A stretch of 19,468 nt of DNA from CAZXNF01 sp050741255 (GTDB lineage: Bacteria; Pseudomonadota; Gammaproteobacteria; Burkholderiales; SG8-41): the NCBI GenBank assembly GCA_050741255.1, contig JBOIEQ010000075.1, forward strand, positions 1 through 19,468, read 5' to 3'. The notes under the pieces were generated by a model. That model was given only the letters and a program-made list of their open reading frames with translations. It was not told the origin of the DNA and made no database searches. The position numbers and the translations under genes are program-made. Below, one piece after another: positions 1-6,725 of the stretch; the stretch's first letter is position 1, and each line of letters opens with the position of its first letter.

Positions 1-2688
1 GGCGTGCGCATGCGCGCGCCGATGATGGCCATCCATACGGTCGCCGCGGGCGGCGGCTCCATCCTGCATTTCGACGGCGCGCGCCTGCGCGTCGGCCCCG
101 ATTCGGCTGGCGCGAATCCCGGCCCGGCCTGTTACCGGCGCGGCGGCCCGCTGACCGTGACCGACGCCAACGTGATGCTGGGCAAGGTGCAGCCGGATTT
201 CTTCCCGTCGGTGTTCGGGCCGGACGGCGACCAGCCGCTCGATGCGCAGGTCGTGCGGGAAAAATTCACCGCGCTCGCCGGGGAAGTCAGCGCAAAAACC
301 GGTCGCCCCACCACCCCCGAAGCGCTGGCCGAGGGCTTCCTCCGCATCGCCGTCGAGAACATGGCGAACGCGATCAAGAAGATCTCCGTGCAGCGCGGCT
401 ACGACGTCACGCAGTACACGCTGGGCTGCTTCGGCGGCGCGGCGGGCCAGCACGCCTGCCTGGTCGCCGACGCCCTCGGCATGACGCGGGTGTTCATCCA
501 CCCGTTGGCGGGCGTGCTGTCCGCCTACGGCATGGGCCTCGCCGACATCACCGCCATGCGCAGCCGCGCGGTGGAACTGAAGCTGGCGGCGGAACACCTG
601 CCCACGCTGAACGCCGCGCTGGATGCGCTCGCCGCCAGCGCGCAGACTGAGGTTGCGGGCCAGGGTATACCCGCAGACGCGATCACCGTGCACCGCCGCG
701 CCCATCTGCGTTACGAAGGCACCGATACCGCGCTGGTGGTGACAGCCGGCGACGCCGCGGCCATGCAACGTGCCTTCGAGGCTGATTACCTGCAGCGCTA
801 CAGCTTCCTGATGCCGGACCGCGCGCTGATCATCGAGGCCGCCTCCGCGGAAGCCGTGGGCAGCACGGAAGCGTCGGCCCCGTCAGCCTTGCCCGCGGCT
901 GCGGCCAAGGCCGGTACGCCCGCGCCCGTGGCGCAAGCACAGGCCTACATGACCGGCCGTCACCACGCCACGCCCGTGTACCAGCGCGAGGCACTCGTTC
1001 CCGGCGCCGCGATCGCCGGCCCCGCCATCATCGCCGAGCGCAACAGCACCACGCTCATCGAACCCGGCTGGCAGGCCGTACTTAAGACCGGCGGCGAAAT
1101 CACGCTGGCGCGCATCACGCCGCGCGCCTCGCAGCACGCCATCGGCACCCGCGTCGATCCCGTGATGCTGGAAGTCTTCAACAACCTGTTCATGGCCATC
1201 GCCGAGCAGATGGGGCTCACACTCGCGAACACCGCCTACTCCGTCAACATCAAGGAGCGGCTGGATTTCTCCTGCGCCCTGTTCAACCCCGATGCACAGT
1301 TGATCGCGAACGCCCCGCACATGCCGGTGCACCTGGGCTCCATGGGCGAGTCGGTGAAGAGCGTGCACGTCAATAACGCGGGCCGCATGCGCCCCGGCGA
1401 CGTGTTCATGCTGAACGACCCCTACCACGGCGGCACGCACCTGCCCGACATCACGCTCATCACCCCGGTGTTCGATGACGCGGGGCAACACATCATCTTC
1501 TACGTCGGCTCGCGCGGCCACCACGCCGACGTAGGCGGCATCACGCCCGGCTCCATGCCTTCCAACTCGAAGGTCATCGAGGAGGAAGGTGTCCTCATCG
1601 ACAACTTCCTGCTGGTGTCGGAAGGCCGCCTGCGCGAAGCCGAAACGCGCGAGCTGTTCCTGTCGGCCCGCTATCCGGCGCGCAACTTCGACCAGAACCT
1701 CGCCGACCTGCGGGCCATGATCGCCGCCAACCAGAAAGGCGTGACGGAATTGCGGCGCATGGTGGAGCACTTCGGCATCGAGGTCGTGCACGCCTACATG
1801 CACCATGTGCAGGACAACGCCGAGGAAGCCGTGCGCCGCGTGCTGGATGTACTCAAGGACGGCACCTTCACCTGCGAGATGGACCACGGCGCCGTCATCA
1901 AGGTCGCCATCCGGCGGCACCCACAACAGCGCACCGCCACCATCGACTTCACCGGTTCCAGTCCTCAGCTGCCGAACAACTTCAATGCACCCAAGGCCGT
2001 GGCCATGGCCGCCGTGCTGTACGTCTTCCGCACCCTGGTGGACGACGACATTCCGCTTAACGCCGGCTGCCTGAAGCCGCTCGACGTCATCGTGCCCGAA
2101 GGTTCGATGCTGAACCCGCGTTACCCCGCGGCGGTGGTCGCCGGAAACGTGGAAACCTCGCAGTGCTCGACCGATGCGCTCTACGGCGCGCTCGGCAAGA
2201 TGGGCGCTTCGCAGGGCACGATGAACAACTTCACCTTCGGCAACGACCGCTACCAGTACTACGAAACGATCTGCGGCGGCTCGGGCGCCGGCGATGGATT
2301 TGAAGGCACCGACTGCGTGCACACGCACATGACGAACTCGCGGCTGACCGACCCCGAAGTACTGGAATGGCGCTTCCCGGTATTGCTGGAGGAATTTTCG
2401 ATCCGGCGGGGCAGCGGCGGCCAGGGCCGCTGGCGCGGTGGCGATGGGGCTCTGCGCCGCGTGCGCTTCCTCGAAGCAATGAGCGCGTCGATGCTGTCGG
2501 AACATCGGCGCGTGCCACCGTATGGCATGGCGGGTGGCTTAGCAGGCGCGGTCGGTCGGAACAGTGTGATTCGTGCGGACGGCACTATCGTCGAAGTTGG
2601 AGCCTGCGATACCGTCGCGATGAATCCTGGCGACGTGTTCGTCATTGAGACGCCTGGGGGTGGGGGTTACGGCGCCCCTGATACCTAA
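1..2688 (+). CDS. HyuA-HyuB fusion hydantoinase/5-oxoprolinase family protein (5' end outside window)
   Basis: This is the 3' part of an ATP-dependent amidohydrolase/carboxylase of the hydantoinase-oxoprolinase superfamily; 895 residues are visible and the reading frame is open to the left edge. The first part is the C-terminal half of a HyuA domain: IHTVAAGGGSI near residues 12-22, GPDSAGANPGPACY near 33-46, and HPLAGVLSAYGMGLAD near 167-182. After an Ala/Pro-rich linker around residues 290-320, a complete HyuB domain starts near residue 387 (VDPVMLEVFNNLF) with NDPYHGGTHLPDI and SRGHHADVGG. It ends in the usual Gly-rich tail, TPGGGGYG. Family members open cyclic amides such as 5-oxoproline or hydantoins using ATP; acetophenone carboxylase is a relative. 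The substrate here is unknown. Fusion of both subunits in one chain resembles 5-oxoprolinase. Family assignment is firm, specificity is not. Confidence 0.93.
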   Translation, partial: GVRMRAPMMAIHTVAAGGGSILHFDGARLRVGPDSAGANPGPACYRRGGPLTVTDANVMLGKVQPDFFPSVFGPDGDQPLDAQVVREKFTALAGEVSAKTGRPTTPEALAEGFLRIAVENMANAIKKISVQRGYDVTQYTLGCFGGAAGQHACLVADALGMTRVFIHPLAGVLSAYGMGLADITAMRSRAVELKLAAEHLPTLNAALDALAASAQTEVAGQGIPADAITVHRRAHLRYEGTDTALVVTAGDAAAMQRAFEADYLQRYSFLMPDRALIIEAASAEAVGSTEASAPSALPAAAAKAGTPAPVAQAQAYMTGRHHATPVYQREALVPGAAIAGPAIIAERNSTTLIEPGWQAVLKTGGEITLARITPRASQHAIGTRVDPVMLEVFNNLFMAIAEQMGLTLANTAYSVNIKERLDFSCALFNPDAQLIANAPHMPVHLGSMGESVKSVHVNNAGRMRPGDVFMLNDPYHGGTHLPDITLITPVFDDAGQHIIFYVGSRGHHADVGGITPGSMPSNSKVIEEEGVLIDNFLLVSEGRLREAETRELFLSARYPARNFDQNLADLRAMIAANQKGVTELRRMVEHFGIEVVHAYMHHVQDNAEEAVRRVLDVLKDGTFTCEMDHGAVIKVAIRRHPQQRTATIDFTGSSPQLPNNFNAPKAVAMAAVLYVFRTLVDDDIPLNAGCLKPLDVIVPEGSMLNPRYPAAVVAGNVETSQCSTDALYGALGKMGASQGTMNNFTFGNDRYQYYETICGGSGAGDGFEGTDCVHTHMTNSRLTDPEVLEWRFPVLLEEFSIRRGSGGQGRWRGGDGALRRVRFLEAMSASMLSEHRRVPPYGMAGGLAGAVGRNSVIRADGTIVEVGACDTVAMNPGDVFVIETPGGGGYGAPDT

Positions 2689-2706
2689 ACCTTTAAAGCT
2701 GAATTA

Positions 2707-2734
2707 GCCGCCAAGATGCACAGGGCGCGAAGAA
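2707..2734 (+). repeat. Intergenic patterned repeat, left copy
   Basis: A 28-nt stretch beginning GCCGCCAAGATGC and ending GCGAAGAA. The reverse complement of 3959-3985 aligns with it at 22 or so positions with one gap. The copy lies just after the HyuA-HyuB stop codon at the start of the low-GC island. From memory it resembles short patterned intergenic strings seen in many environmental bacterial genomes; function unknown. Confidence 0.5.
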
Positions 2735-2801
2735 GAGTGAGAAACCAGTGGCACGCGGATTTGTCGCACATCCAAGATGGATTGATGGACTAGGTGTCCT
2801 G

Positions 2802-3236
2802 CTAGTAGAACGTCTCCGCCGGATAAGAAACGCGGACTACTTGGCCTCCAGGAATTTCGTTTGCCTTAAACATGTCAGCATTTTTTCCCACCGGGAGGCC
2901 ATTTAGAATCAGCCAATATTGCTTTCCAAGACGAACGTAATTCCGGTCGGACCAGCAGTTACCGGAATCGACCGGCACGGTTGTCGTTAGTCCTTGCACC
3001 AAGAGTTCACTCGGACCGGAGCCCTTCACCCACTCCAAGACTTTGACGCGAAATGCGCCCTTCTTCGTGTACTCAGGGGAAATCTCTTCAGGGATACCTT
3101 TAACTGTCGCAGGTGCGAAGTTCATCAACTCTATTCGACCTGCCTGTTGCGGTTGCATCCCCAGCGGCAGTGGCTTGCACGCGAATACATTTGAGGACGC
3201 CAAAAGGAAGATGCAAATTCTCACCAAAGCGCGCAT
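2802..3236 (-). CDS. Secreted protein of unknown function
   Basis: A 144-residue protein not recognised as a known family. The N-terminus (MRALVRICIFLLASSNVFAC) is a signal peptide: Arg residues, a hydrophobic core, then VFA-Cys. Cys20 could be a lipoprotein cysteine, but Phe at -2 is unusual, so ordinary signal peptidase I cleavage after Ala19 is equally possible. The mature part is soluble and has one further Cys (in SGNCWSD) that could pair with Cys20. A WVKGSGPSELLVQGL segment reads like a beta-rich domain. AGGTG lies 5 nt before the ATG. The gene sits in a low-GC island (a block at 2881 counts 43% G+C) beside a second small secreted protein on the same strand, suggesting recent acquisition. 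Coding status is supported by the signal peptide and an uninterrupted frame. Confidence 0.7.
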   Translation of the reverse strand: MRALVRICIFLLASSNVFACKPLPLGMQPQQAGRIELMNFAPATVKGIPEEISPEYTKKGAFRVKVLEWVKGSGPSELLVQGLTTTVPVDSGNCWSDRNYVRLGKQYWLILNGLPVGKNADMFKANEIPGGQVVRVSYPAETFY

Positions 3237-3313
3237 ATGACACCTAATGTCTGAAATCAGCGCGAGACTTCTCGCATCCGATCTGCATTGATTGGATAGG
3301 TATCTGCACGAGG

Positions 3314-3715
3314 CTATTCCGCTTTCATCAACTTACCAGTGCGGCCATCGATAATTACTCTCGCGTGAGATCTGATTGAGGTTGTTGGCACGAGCCCATA
3401 GTTAGGAAGCAGATAATACGCATTGTCGTCCGCAAAGTAAGTACAGTGATACACCGTCCCGCCGCCGTAACAAAGTTTGTCAAATGTAGCGAATACTTCG
3501 CTCGCGGTCAGGAAGGGGCCATTTGGCGCGTTGAAGGATGAGTCTGGTTGAAATGTCCCTTTCGCCGATTCGCCGACGCGACGATATTGCGATTGATCAA
3601 TTGCGGTGGCGCATCCACCCAGAAGTGCGGCTATTGCCACGACACTGGTCATTCCGCGAAAGTGAGTCACGAAGGTATCTAACTGAAATGAGGAACACGA
3701 AACGGCAGAACGCAT
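3314..3715 (-). CDS. Small lipoprotein of unknown function
   Basis: A 133-residue frame with a clear lipobox, LLGGC (residues 31-35 from the first ATG), so the mature protein would be a lipid-anchored protein of about 99 residues with Ala at +2. The start is uncertain. ATG at 3715 gives a long 34-residue leader. An internal ATG at 3652 gives a 13-residue leader without a positive charge. A GTG at 3670 would give a 19-residue leader carrying His and Arg. None has a strong ribosome site. The mature part contains two Cys (DKLCYGGGTVYHCTYF) that may form a disulphide, then a beta-strand-like end (RVIIDGRTGKLMKAE). No known domain is recognised. It lies 77 nt upstream of the other island gene, same strand, same low GC. 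Confidence 0.68.
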   Translation of the reverse strand: MRSAVSCSSFQLDTFVTHFRGMTSVVAIAALLGGCATAIDQSQYRRVGESAKGTFQPDSSFNAPNGPFLTASEVFATFDKLCYGGGTVYHCTYFADDNAYYLLPNYGLVPTTSIRSHARVIIDGRTGKLMKAE

Positions 3716-4019
3716 TCCGTCTTTTTCGCATCCGCCGACTTTGCCTTTGAGATCATCGCATTGTGATTATAAAAAGAATGTGCGATTCCGTTCACGACCT
3801 TTATGTCGGATTTCCCATGCGTAATCAACCGTATGCGAGAATCCCTGCTGCTGGACCTACCGGATACGCAGGTTGCTTCAGCCCGCGTGCGGGTGGCACC
3901 GCCGATCACAGCTTCTCCGTCTTACTCTAGGTCTCAGCGGCTACCTTCGCCTTTGCAGTTCTTGGCGCCTCCGCGTCTTGGCGGCAAAATCGTCTTAGGC
4001 TTTAACAACGGAGAACACC
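3716..4019. other. Non-coding stretch at the right end of the low-GC island
   Basis: No convincing gene is seen here. The first part (to about 3830) is AT-rich like the island and may hold the promoter of the leftward lipoprotein gene. The rest returns to high GC. It contains a tight palindrome CCCGCGTGCGGG at 3882-3893 and the right copy of the patterned repeat at 3959-3985. The frame open through 3803-4351 is low-complexity Arg/Pro-rich out-of-frame reading of the next gene. Confidence 0.5.
3959..3985 (-). repeat. Intergenic patterned repeat, right copy (inverted)
   Basis: A 27-nt string, TTCTTGGCGCC followed by TCCGCGTCTTGGCGGC, that is the inverted counterpart of the copy at 2707-2734. 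It continues leftward as a TTCGCC/TTTGC-rich pattern from about 3944, and is followed by AAAA. The spacing of TTGGCG/CCGCG units at roughly 9-10 nt gives it a quasi-periodic look. It ends about 35 nt before the YciI-like gene. Confidence 0.5.
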
Positions 4020-4337
4020 GTGCTCTACATCATCTACCAGGAAGACGACCCCGCGAAGGCCGCGCCCATCCGCGCGAAGCTGAAAGACACCCACCTCGCC
4101 TATCTGGAACAGCACAAGGACATCATGGTCCTGGGCGGTGCGACGCTAGCCGAGGACGGCAAGGCACGCACGGGCAGCGTGCTGCTGCTCAACGTGCCGA
4201 GTCTCGCTGCGGCGGAAGCCTTCTCGCAGAACGAACCGTTCCGGAAGGCCGGGCTGTTCAAAACCGTGAAGATCACCCGCATGCGCCGCGGGCAGTGGTG
4301 GCCGGAGAACGCACCGAAGACGGCAGAAGGCGAGTGA
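4020..4337 (+). CDS. YciI family protein
   Basis: A 105-residue cytosolic protein of the YciI/YCII ferredoxin-like fold. It starts at GTG (4020), chosen because GGAG lies at 4010-4013 with a 6-nt spacer. Family signatures are the N-terminal strand LYIIYQEDDP, the RAKLKDTHLAYLEQH helix with its conserved His, VLGGATL, and the C-terminal PFRKAGLFKTVKITRMRRGQW. Where many members have Asp before PF this one has Asn-Glu. YciI proteins resemble dehydrochlorinases and muconolactone isomerases, but most have no assigned reaction, and none can be given here. The gene is monocistronic and converges on the SPFH gene across a long inverted repeat. Confidence 0.9.
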   Translation: MLYIIYQEDDPAKAAPIRAKLKDTHLAYLEQHKDIMVLGGATLAEDGKARTGSVLLLNVPSLAAAEAFSQNEPFRKAGLFKTVKITRMRRGQWWPENAPKTAEGE

Positions 4338-4342
4338 GGAGA

Positions 4343-4401
4343 GAGGGGTAAGGGGTGAGGAGAAGATCTCTAGCCCCCTGACTCCTCACCCCTCTCCCCT
4401 C
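4343..4401. terminator. Long G-rich/C-rich inverted repeat, probable bidirectional terminator
   Basis: GAGGGGTAAGGGGTGAGGA (4343-4361) pairs with 4383-4401, whose reverse complement is GAGGGGAGAGGGGTGAGGA: 17 of 19 positions match, with a 21-nt loop. It lies between the convergent YciI-like stop (4335-4337) and the SPFH stop (4400-4402), and the right arm overlaps that stop codon. There is no T run after either arm, so it is not a classic intrinsic terminator. The repetitive GGGGTGAG text suggests a dispersed element. Confidence 0.6.
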
Positions 4402-5299
4402 ACTCTCTCGCCTGCGCCATCTGGATCACCGGCTGCGCGCCGGTCTCCGACAGCAGCACCGTCATCATGTTCGTCACCAGTACCGCGCGCTGGTCCGGCG
4501 TCAGCGTGACGATCTTCCTGTCCTCGAGCTGCTTCAGCGCCCCGTCGACCATGCCGACGGCGCCCTCGACCAGCGTCTTGCGCGCCATTACGACGGCCTC
4601 GGCCTGCTGGCGGCGCAGCATCACGCTGGCGATCTCCTGCGCGTAGGCGAGGTGCGCGATCTTCGCCTCCTCGATCACGAGGCCAGCGACCTCGGCGTGC
4701 GACTGGATGGACTCGGCCAGCAGTTTCGAGACCGCGTCGAGGTCCTTCTGCAGACACATCGTGTGCGGCGCATCCTGTTCGGACCGGTCGTAGGGATGGC
4801 TGGAGGCGACCTGCCGCACGGCGGATTCGCTCTGCACCTGCAGGTAATGGGAAAAACTTTCGACGTCGAAAGTCGCCTTGGCGGTGTCCTGCACCCGCCA
4901 GGCGATCACGGCGGCGATTTCGATCGGGCTGCCGCGCGAGTCGTTCACCTTCAACACCGGCGTGTTGAGGTTGTGCACGCGCAATGACACGCGGGTCTTG
5001 ACATAGAACGGGTTGACCCAGAAGAAGCCGTCCTGCTTGACGCTGCCCGCGTATTTGCCGAAAAACACCAGCACCGCCGCCTGGTTGGGCTGCAGGGTGA
5101 AGAAACCCTTCAGGCAGAACACCACCACGACCAGCAGCAGGATGTTCAGCAGGAACTTGAGCGGCCCGCCCGGCACCGCCAGCCCGCCGGCCAGCAGCAC
5201 CAGTCCGCCGATCAGCACGATCAGCGGAAACCAGCCGCTGAGGGGGTTGATCACCTCCTCATCGGACCCGATGCCACGTGAAGCCCGCGACTGCGCCAT
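4400..5299 (-). CDS. SPFH (stomatin/prohibitin/flotillin) domain membrane protein
   Basis: A 299-residue integral membrane protein. Start at 5299 is preferred over an upstream ATG at 5350 because GGAGGG sits a few bases before it and the longer start would overlap the upstream gene. Two hydrophobic segments (about residues 23-43 and 47-66) form an N-terminal membrane hairpin. The SPFH domain follows from about residue 67: LQPNQAAVLVFFGKYAGSV, GFFWVNPF, and SPIEIAAVIAWRVQD. Then comes an Ala/Glu-rich helical region (VIEEAKIAHLAYAQEIASVMLRRQQAEAVV) typical of oligomerising prohibitin-type proteins. SPFH proteins build membrane-bound rings or scaffolds and often modulate membrane proteases or fluidity. 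It is encoded directly after a 79-residue membrane protein, its likely partner. Family is certain, role is not. Confidence 0.92.
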   Translation of the reverse strand: MAQSRASRGIGSDEEVINPLSGWFPLIVLIGGLVLLAGGLAVPGGPLKFLLNILLLVVVVFCLKGFFTLQPNQAAVLVFFGKYAGSVKQDGFFWVNPFYVKTRVSLRVHNLNTPVLKVNDSRGSPIEIAAVIAWRVQDTAKATFDVESFSHYLQVQSESAVRQVASSHPYDRSEQDAPHTMCLQKDLDAVSKLLAESIQSHAEVAGLVIEEAKIAHLAYAQEIASVMLRRQQAEAVVMARKTLVEGAVGMVDGALKQLEDRKIVTLTPDQRAVLVTNMMTVLLSETGAQPVIQMAQARE

Positions 5300-5309
5300 G
5301 TCGTCCCTC

Positions 5310-5549
5310 CTACGGTCCCTTGATGAACTGCGCGTCCGGGTCGGCGCCACTGATCTTGAGGATCCAGGCCAGCACGAAGCCCGCGACCAGCGGCCACCAG
5401 TGCGTGGTGAAGATCGCGAGCCCGCCGGCCGCGCCGTAGGTCAGCGCCAGCAGCATGACGCCCGGCATGCTCGTGCGGTAGTAGGCCACGAGCAGGAGCA
5501 GCGTGTAGAGGATGAAGGCACCGGCAAGGACATAGATGGCGATTTGCAT
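5310..5549 (-). CDS. Small three-segment membrane protein in SPFH operon
   Basis: A 79-residue hydrophobic protein with three probable membrane segments (about residues 4-22, 31-47 and 50-66), separated by short polar links (YYRTSMPG and TTHWW), and a polar tail ending FIKGP. No family name is recognised. Its stop codon TAG is embedded in the SPFH ribosome site (GTAGGAGGG), so the two genes are 10 nt apart and almost certainly co-translated. This supports a joint membrane function. Upstream there is no good Shine-Dalgarno sequence, but TAGAAT lies so that transcription could start at the ATG itself. It begins 16 nt after the octopine-dehydrogenase-like gene, so read-through from that gene is also possible. 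Confidence 0.82.
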   Translation of the reverse strand: MQIAIYVLAGAFILYTLLLLVAYYRTSMPGVMLLALTYGAAGGLAIFTTHWWPLVAGFVLAWILKISGADPDAQFIKGP

Positions 5550-5556
5550 GGCCGGG

Positions 5557-5562
5557 ATTCTA
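5557..5562 (-). promoter_or_regulatory. Candidate -10 box for a leaderless transcript of the SPFH operon
   Basis: On the minus strand TAGAAT is followed by 7 nt (CCCGGCC) and then the ATG of the 79-residue gene, which would place the transcription start at the A of the start codon. No Shine-Dalgarno sequence is visible, which fits a leaderless message. No convincing -35 hexamer is present, so this is a weak call. Confidence 0.35.
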
Positions 5563-5565
5563 CCT

Positions 5566-6603
5566 TCAGGCCACCGCGGCGAGCAGCGCCGCCCGATGCA
5601 TGCGTTCGAGCCCCAGCGCGGCGGCCACGCGGTTGTCCGCCGCGAGCGGCCGCCCCAGCGCCGCTTCCGCCAGCGCGATGCACGCGGCGGTGACCGGCGC
5701 GCCCACGCCGGCGATGCGGGCCAGCGTGGCGTAGAACGCCAGTCCGTACGGTATGTCCTCGACCAGGTAGCGGTCCTCCAGCGCCACTGGCCCCGGCGGT
5801 CCGCCGCGCTGCGCGTGCACCGCCGCGGCCATGTCCGCCAGCCGGCCGTGCGGCACGCCGAAGGAACGCGCGAAATGATCCTCGACCGACGGCACCGCGA
5901 GGCCGAAGGCGCGCGCCACCGCCAGCCGCTCCGCGTCGACCGCCTCGATCATCGCCGCCACCGAAGGCGTCAGGTTGTCGTACTGCGGCCAGCGCTCGGC
6001 GCGGTCCACCCGCGACAGGTTGCCGAGCATCAGCGGCACGTGCACCACCGGGTTCACGTTCGAGAGCGCGATGCCGAGCAGGTTGTCTTGCAGCCCGAAA
6101 CGGTCACCGAACAGCGCCTGCAGCAGCGTCCGCGCGGCCGCGCTGTCGCGTGCCGGCAGCGCCGCGAGGTCGAGCCGGTCGCGAATCGTCGGGATGTTCA
6201 CCTCCGCGCCGGCGCCGCGGCGGGCGGTCATGACGGTGGTGGCCAGGCCGACCGGCTTGCAGCGCCCCGCCAGCAGGAGCGGCGACAGCGGACCCGCCGG
6301 CATGATGACCACCGTCTGCGCCGCGCGCAGATGCGGCACGGCCGCTGCAATGATGGCGGGGTGCGCGTAGGCGGGCGCGCAGAGGAACGCGGCCTCCGCC
6401 CCCTCCAACGCGGCGCCGGCCGACGCCGCCACAGCCACCTTCACGCGTGCGTTCACCGCGCCGGTGCAGACGAGTTCGCCCGCCGCCAGCGCGGCCGTCC
6501 CGCGCCCCGAGGGCGACCAGACGGTCACCACATGACCGCTGTGTGCGAGCAGCGCGGCCGTGGCCAAACCGATATTGCCGGCGCCGAGGATCGCTACGCG
6601 CAT
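5566..6603 (-). CDS. NAD/NADP octopine/nopaline dehydrogenase family protein
   Basis: A 345-residue two-domain oxidoreductase. The N-terminus is a Rossmann fold with the dinucleotide motif GAGNIGLATAALLAHSG at residues 7-23, then strands seen in AAFLCAP (about 70-76) and VVIMPAGPLS (about 97-106). The C-terminal helical substrate domain shows the family motifs NPVVHVPLMLGN and DRYLVEDIPYGLAFY. Characterised members (octopine, nopaline and opine dehydrogenases) join or split an amino acid and a 2-oxo acid using NAD(P)H. Bacterial homologues in catabolic clusters are mostly uncharacterised and may oxidise other 2-hydroxy or imino acids. It is transcribed away from an MFS gene across a 122-nt gap. 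A cytosolic enzyme of organic-acid metabolism is the safest reading. Confidence 0.88.
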   Translation of the reverse strand: MRVAILGAGNIGLATAALLAHSGHVVTVWSPSGRGTAALAAGELVCTGAVNARVKVAVAASAGAALEGAEAAFLCAPAYAHPAIIAAAVPHLRAAQTVVIMPAGPLSPLLLAGRCKPVGLATTVMTARRGAGAEVNIPTIRDRLDLAALPARDSAAARTLLQALFGDRFGLQDNLLGIALSNVNPVVHVPLMLGNLSRVDRAERWPQYDNLTPSVAAMIEAVDAERLAVARAFGLAVPSVEDHFARSFGVPHGRLADMAAAVHAQRGGPPGPVALEDRYLVEDIPYGLAFYATLARIAGVGAPVTAACIALAEAALGRPLAADNRVAAALGLERMHRAALLAAVA

Positions 6604-6680
6604 CGCGGCAACTGCTTCCGGTCGAACCTGCCGACGAACATGGCTGCCCCCATCCCCTCAAGGCCGCGCGTGCGGCAAAC

Positions 6681-6689
6681 TGCTACAGT
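6681..6689 (+). promoter_or_regulatory. Candidate extended -10 promoter element for the MFS gene
   Basis: TGCTACAGT matches the extended -10 pattern TGn-TAnnnT in the 122-nt gap between the divergent octopine-dehydrogenase-like and MFS genes. It would give a leader of about 30 nt before the GTG at 6726. No clear -35 is seen. Confidence 0.35.
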
Positions 6690-6725
6690 CCCGGCACCAC
6701 CATAACACCAAGCCCCGACGATCCC

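Noticed and set aside
883..2505. 540-residue open frame antisense to the HyuA-HyuB gene
   Set aside because: Composition is Arg/His/Gly/Val-rich with no domain, as expected for the complement of a GC-rich gene; the plus strand encodes clear family motifs.
3882..3893. Palindrome CCCGCGTGCGGG as a terminator
   Set aside because: Only a 5-bp stem with a 2-nt loop, no T tract, and no gene ending beside it.
3803..4351. 182-residue plus-strand frame over the YciI-like gene
   Set aside because: Low-complexity Arg/Pro sequence in another frame than the recognised YciI protein.
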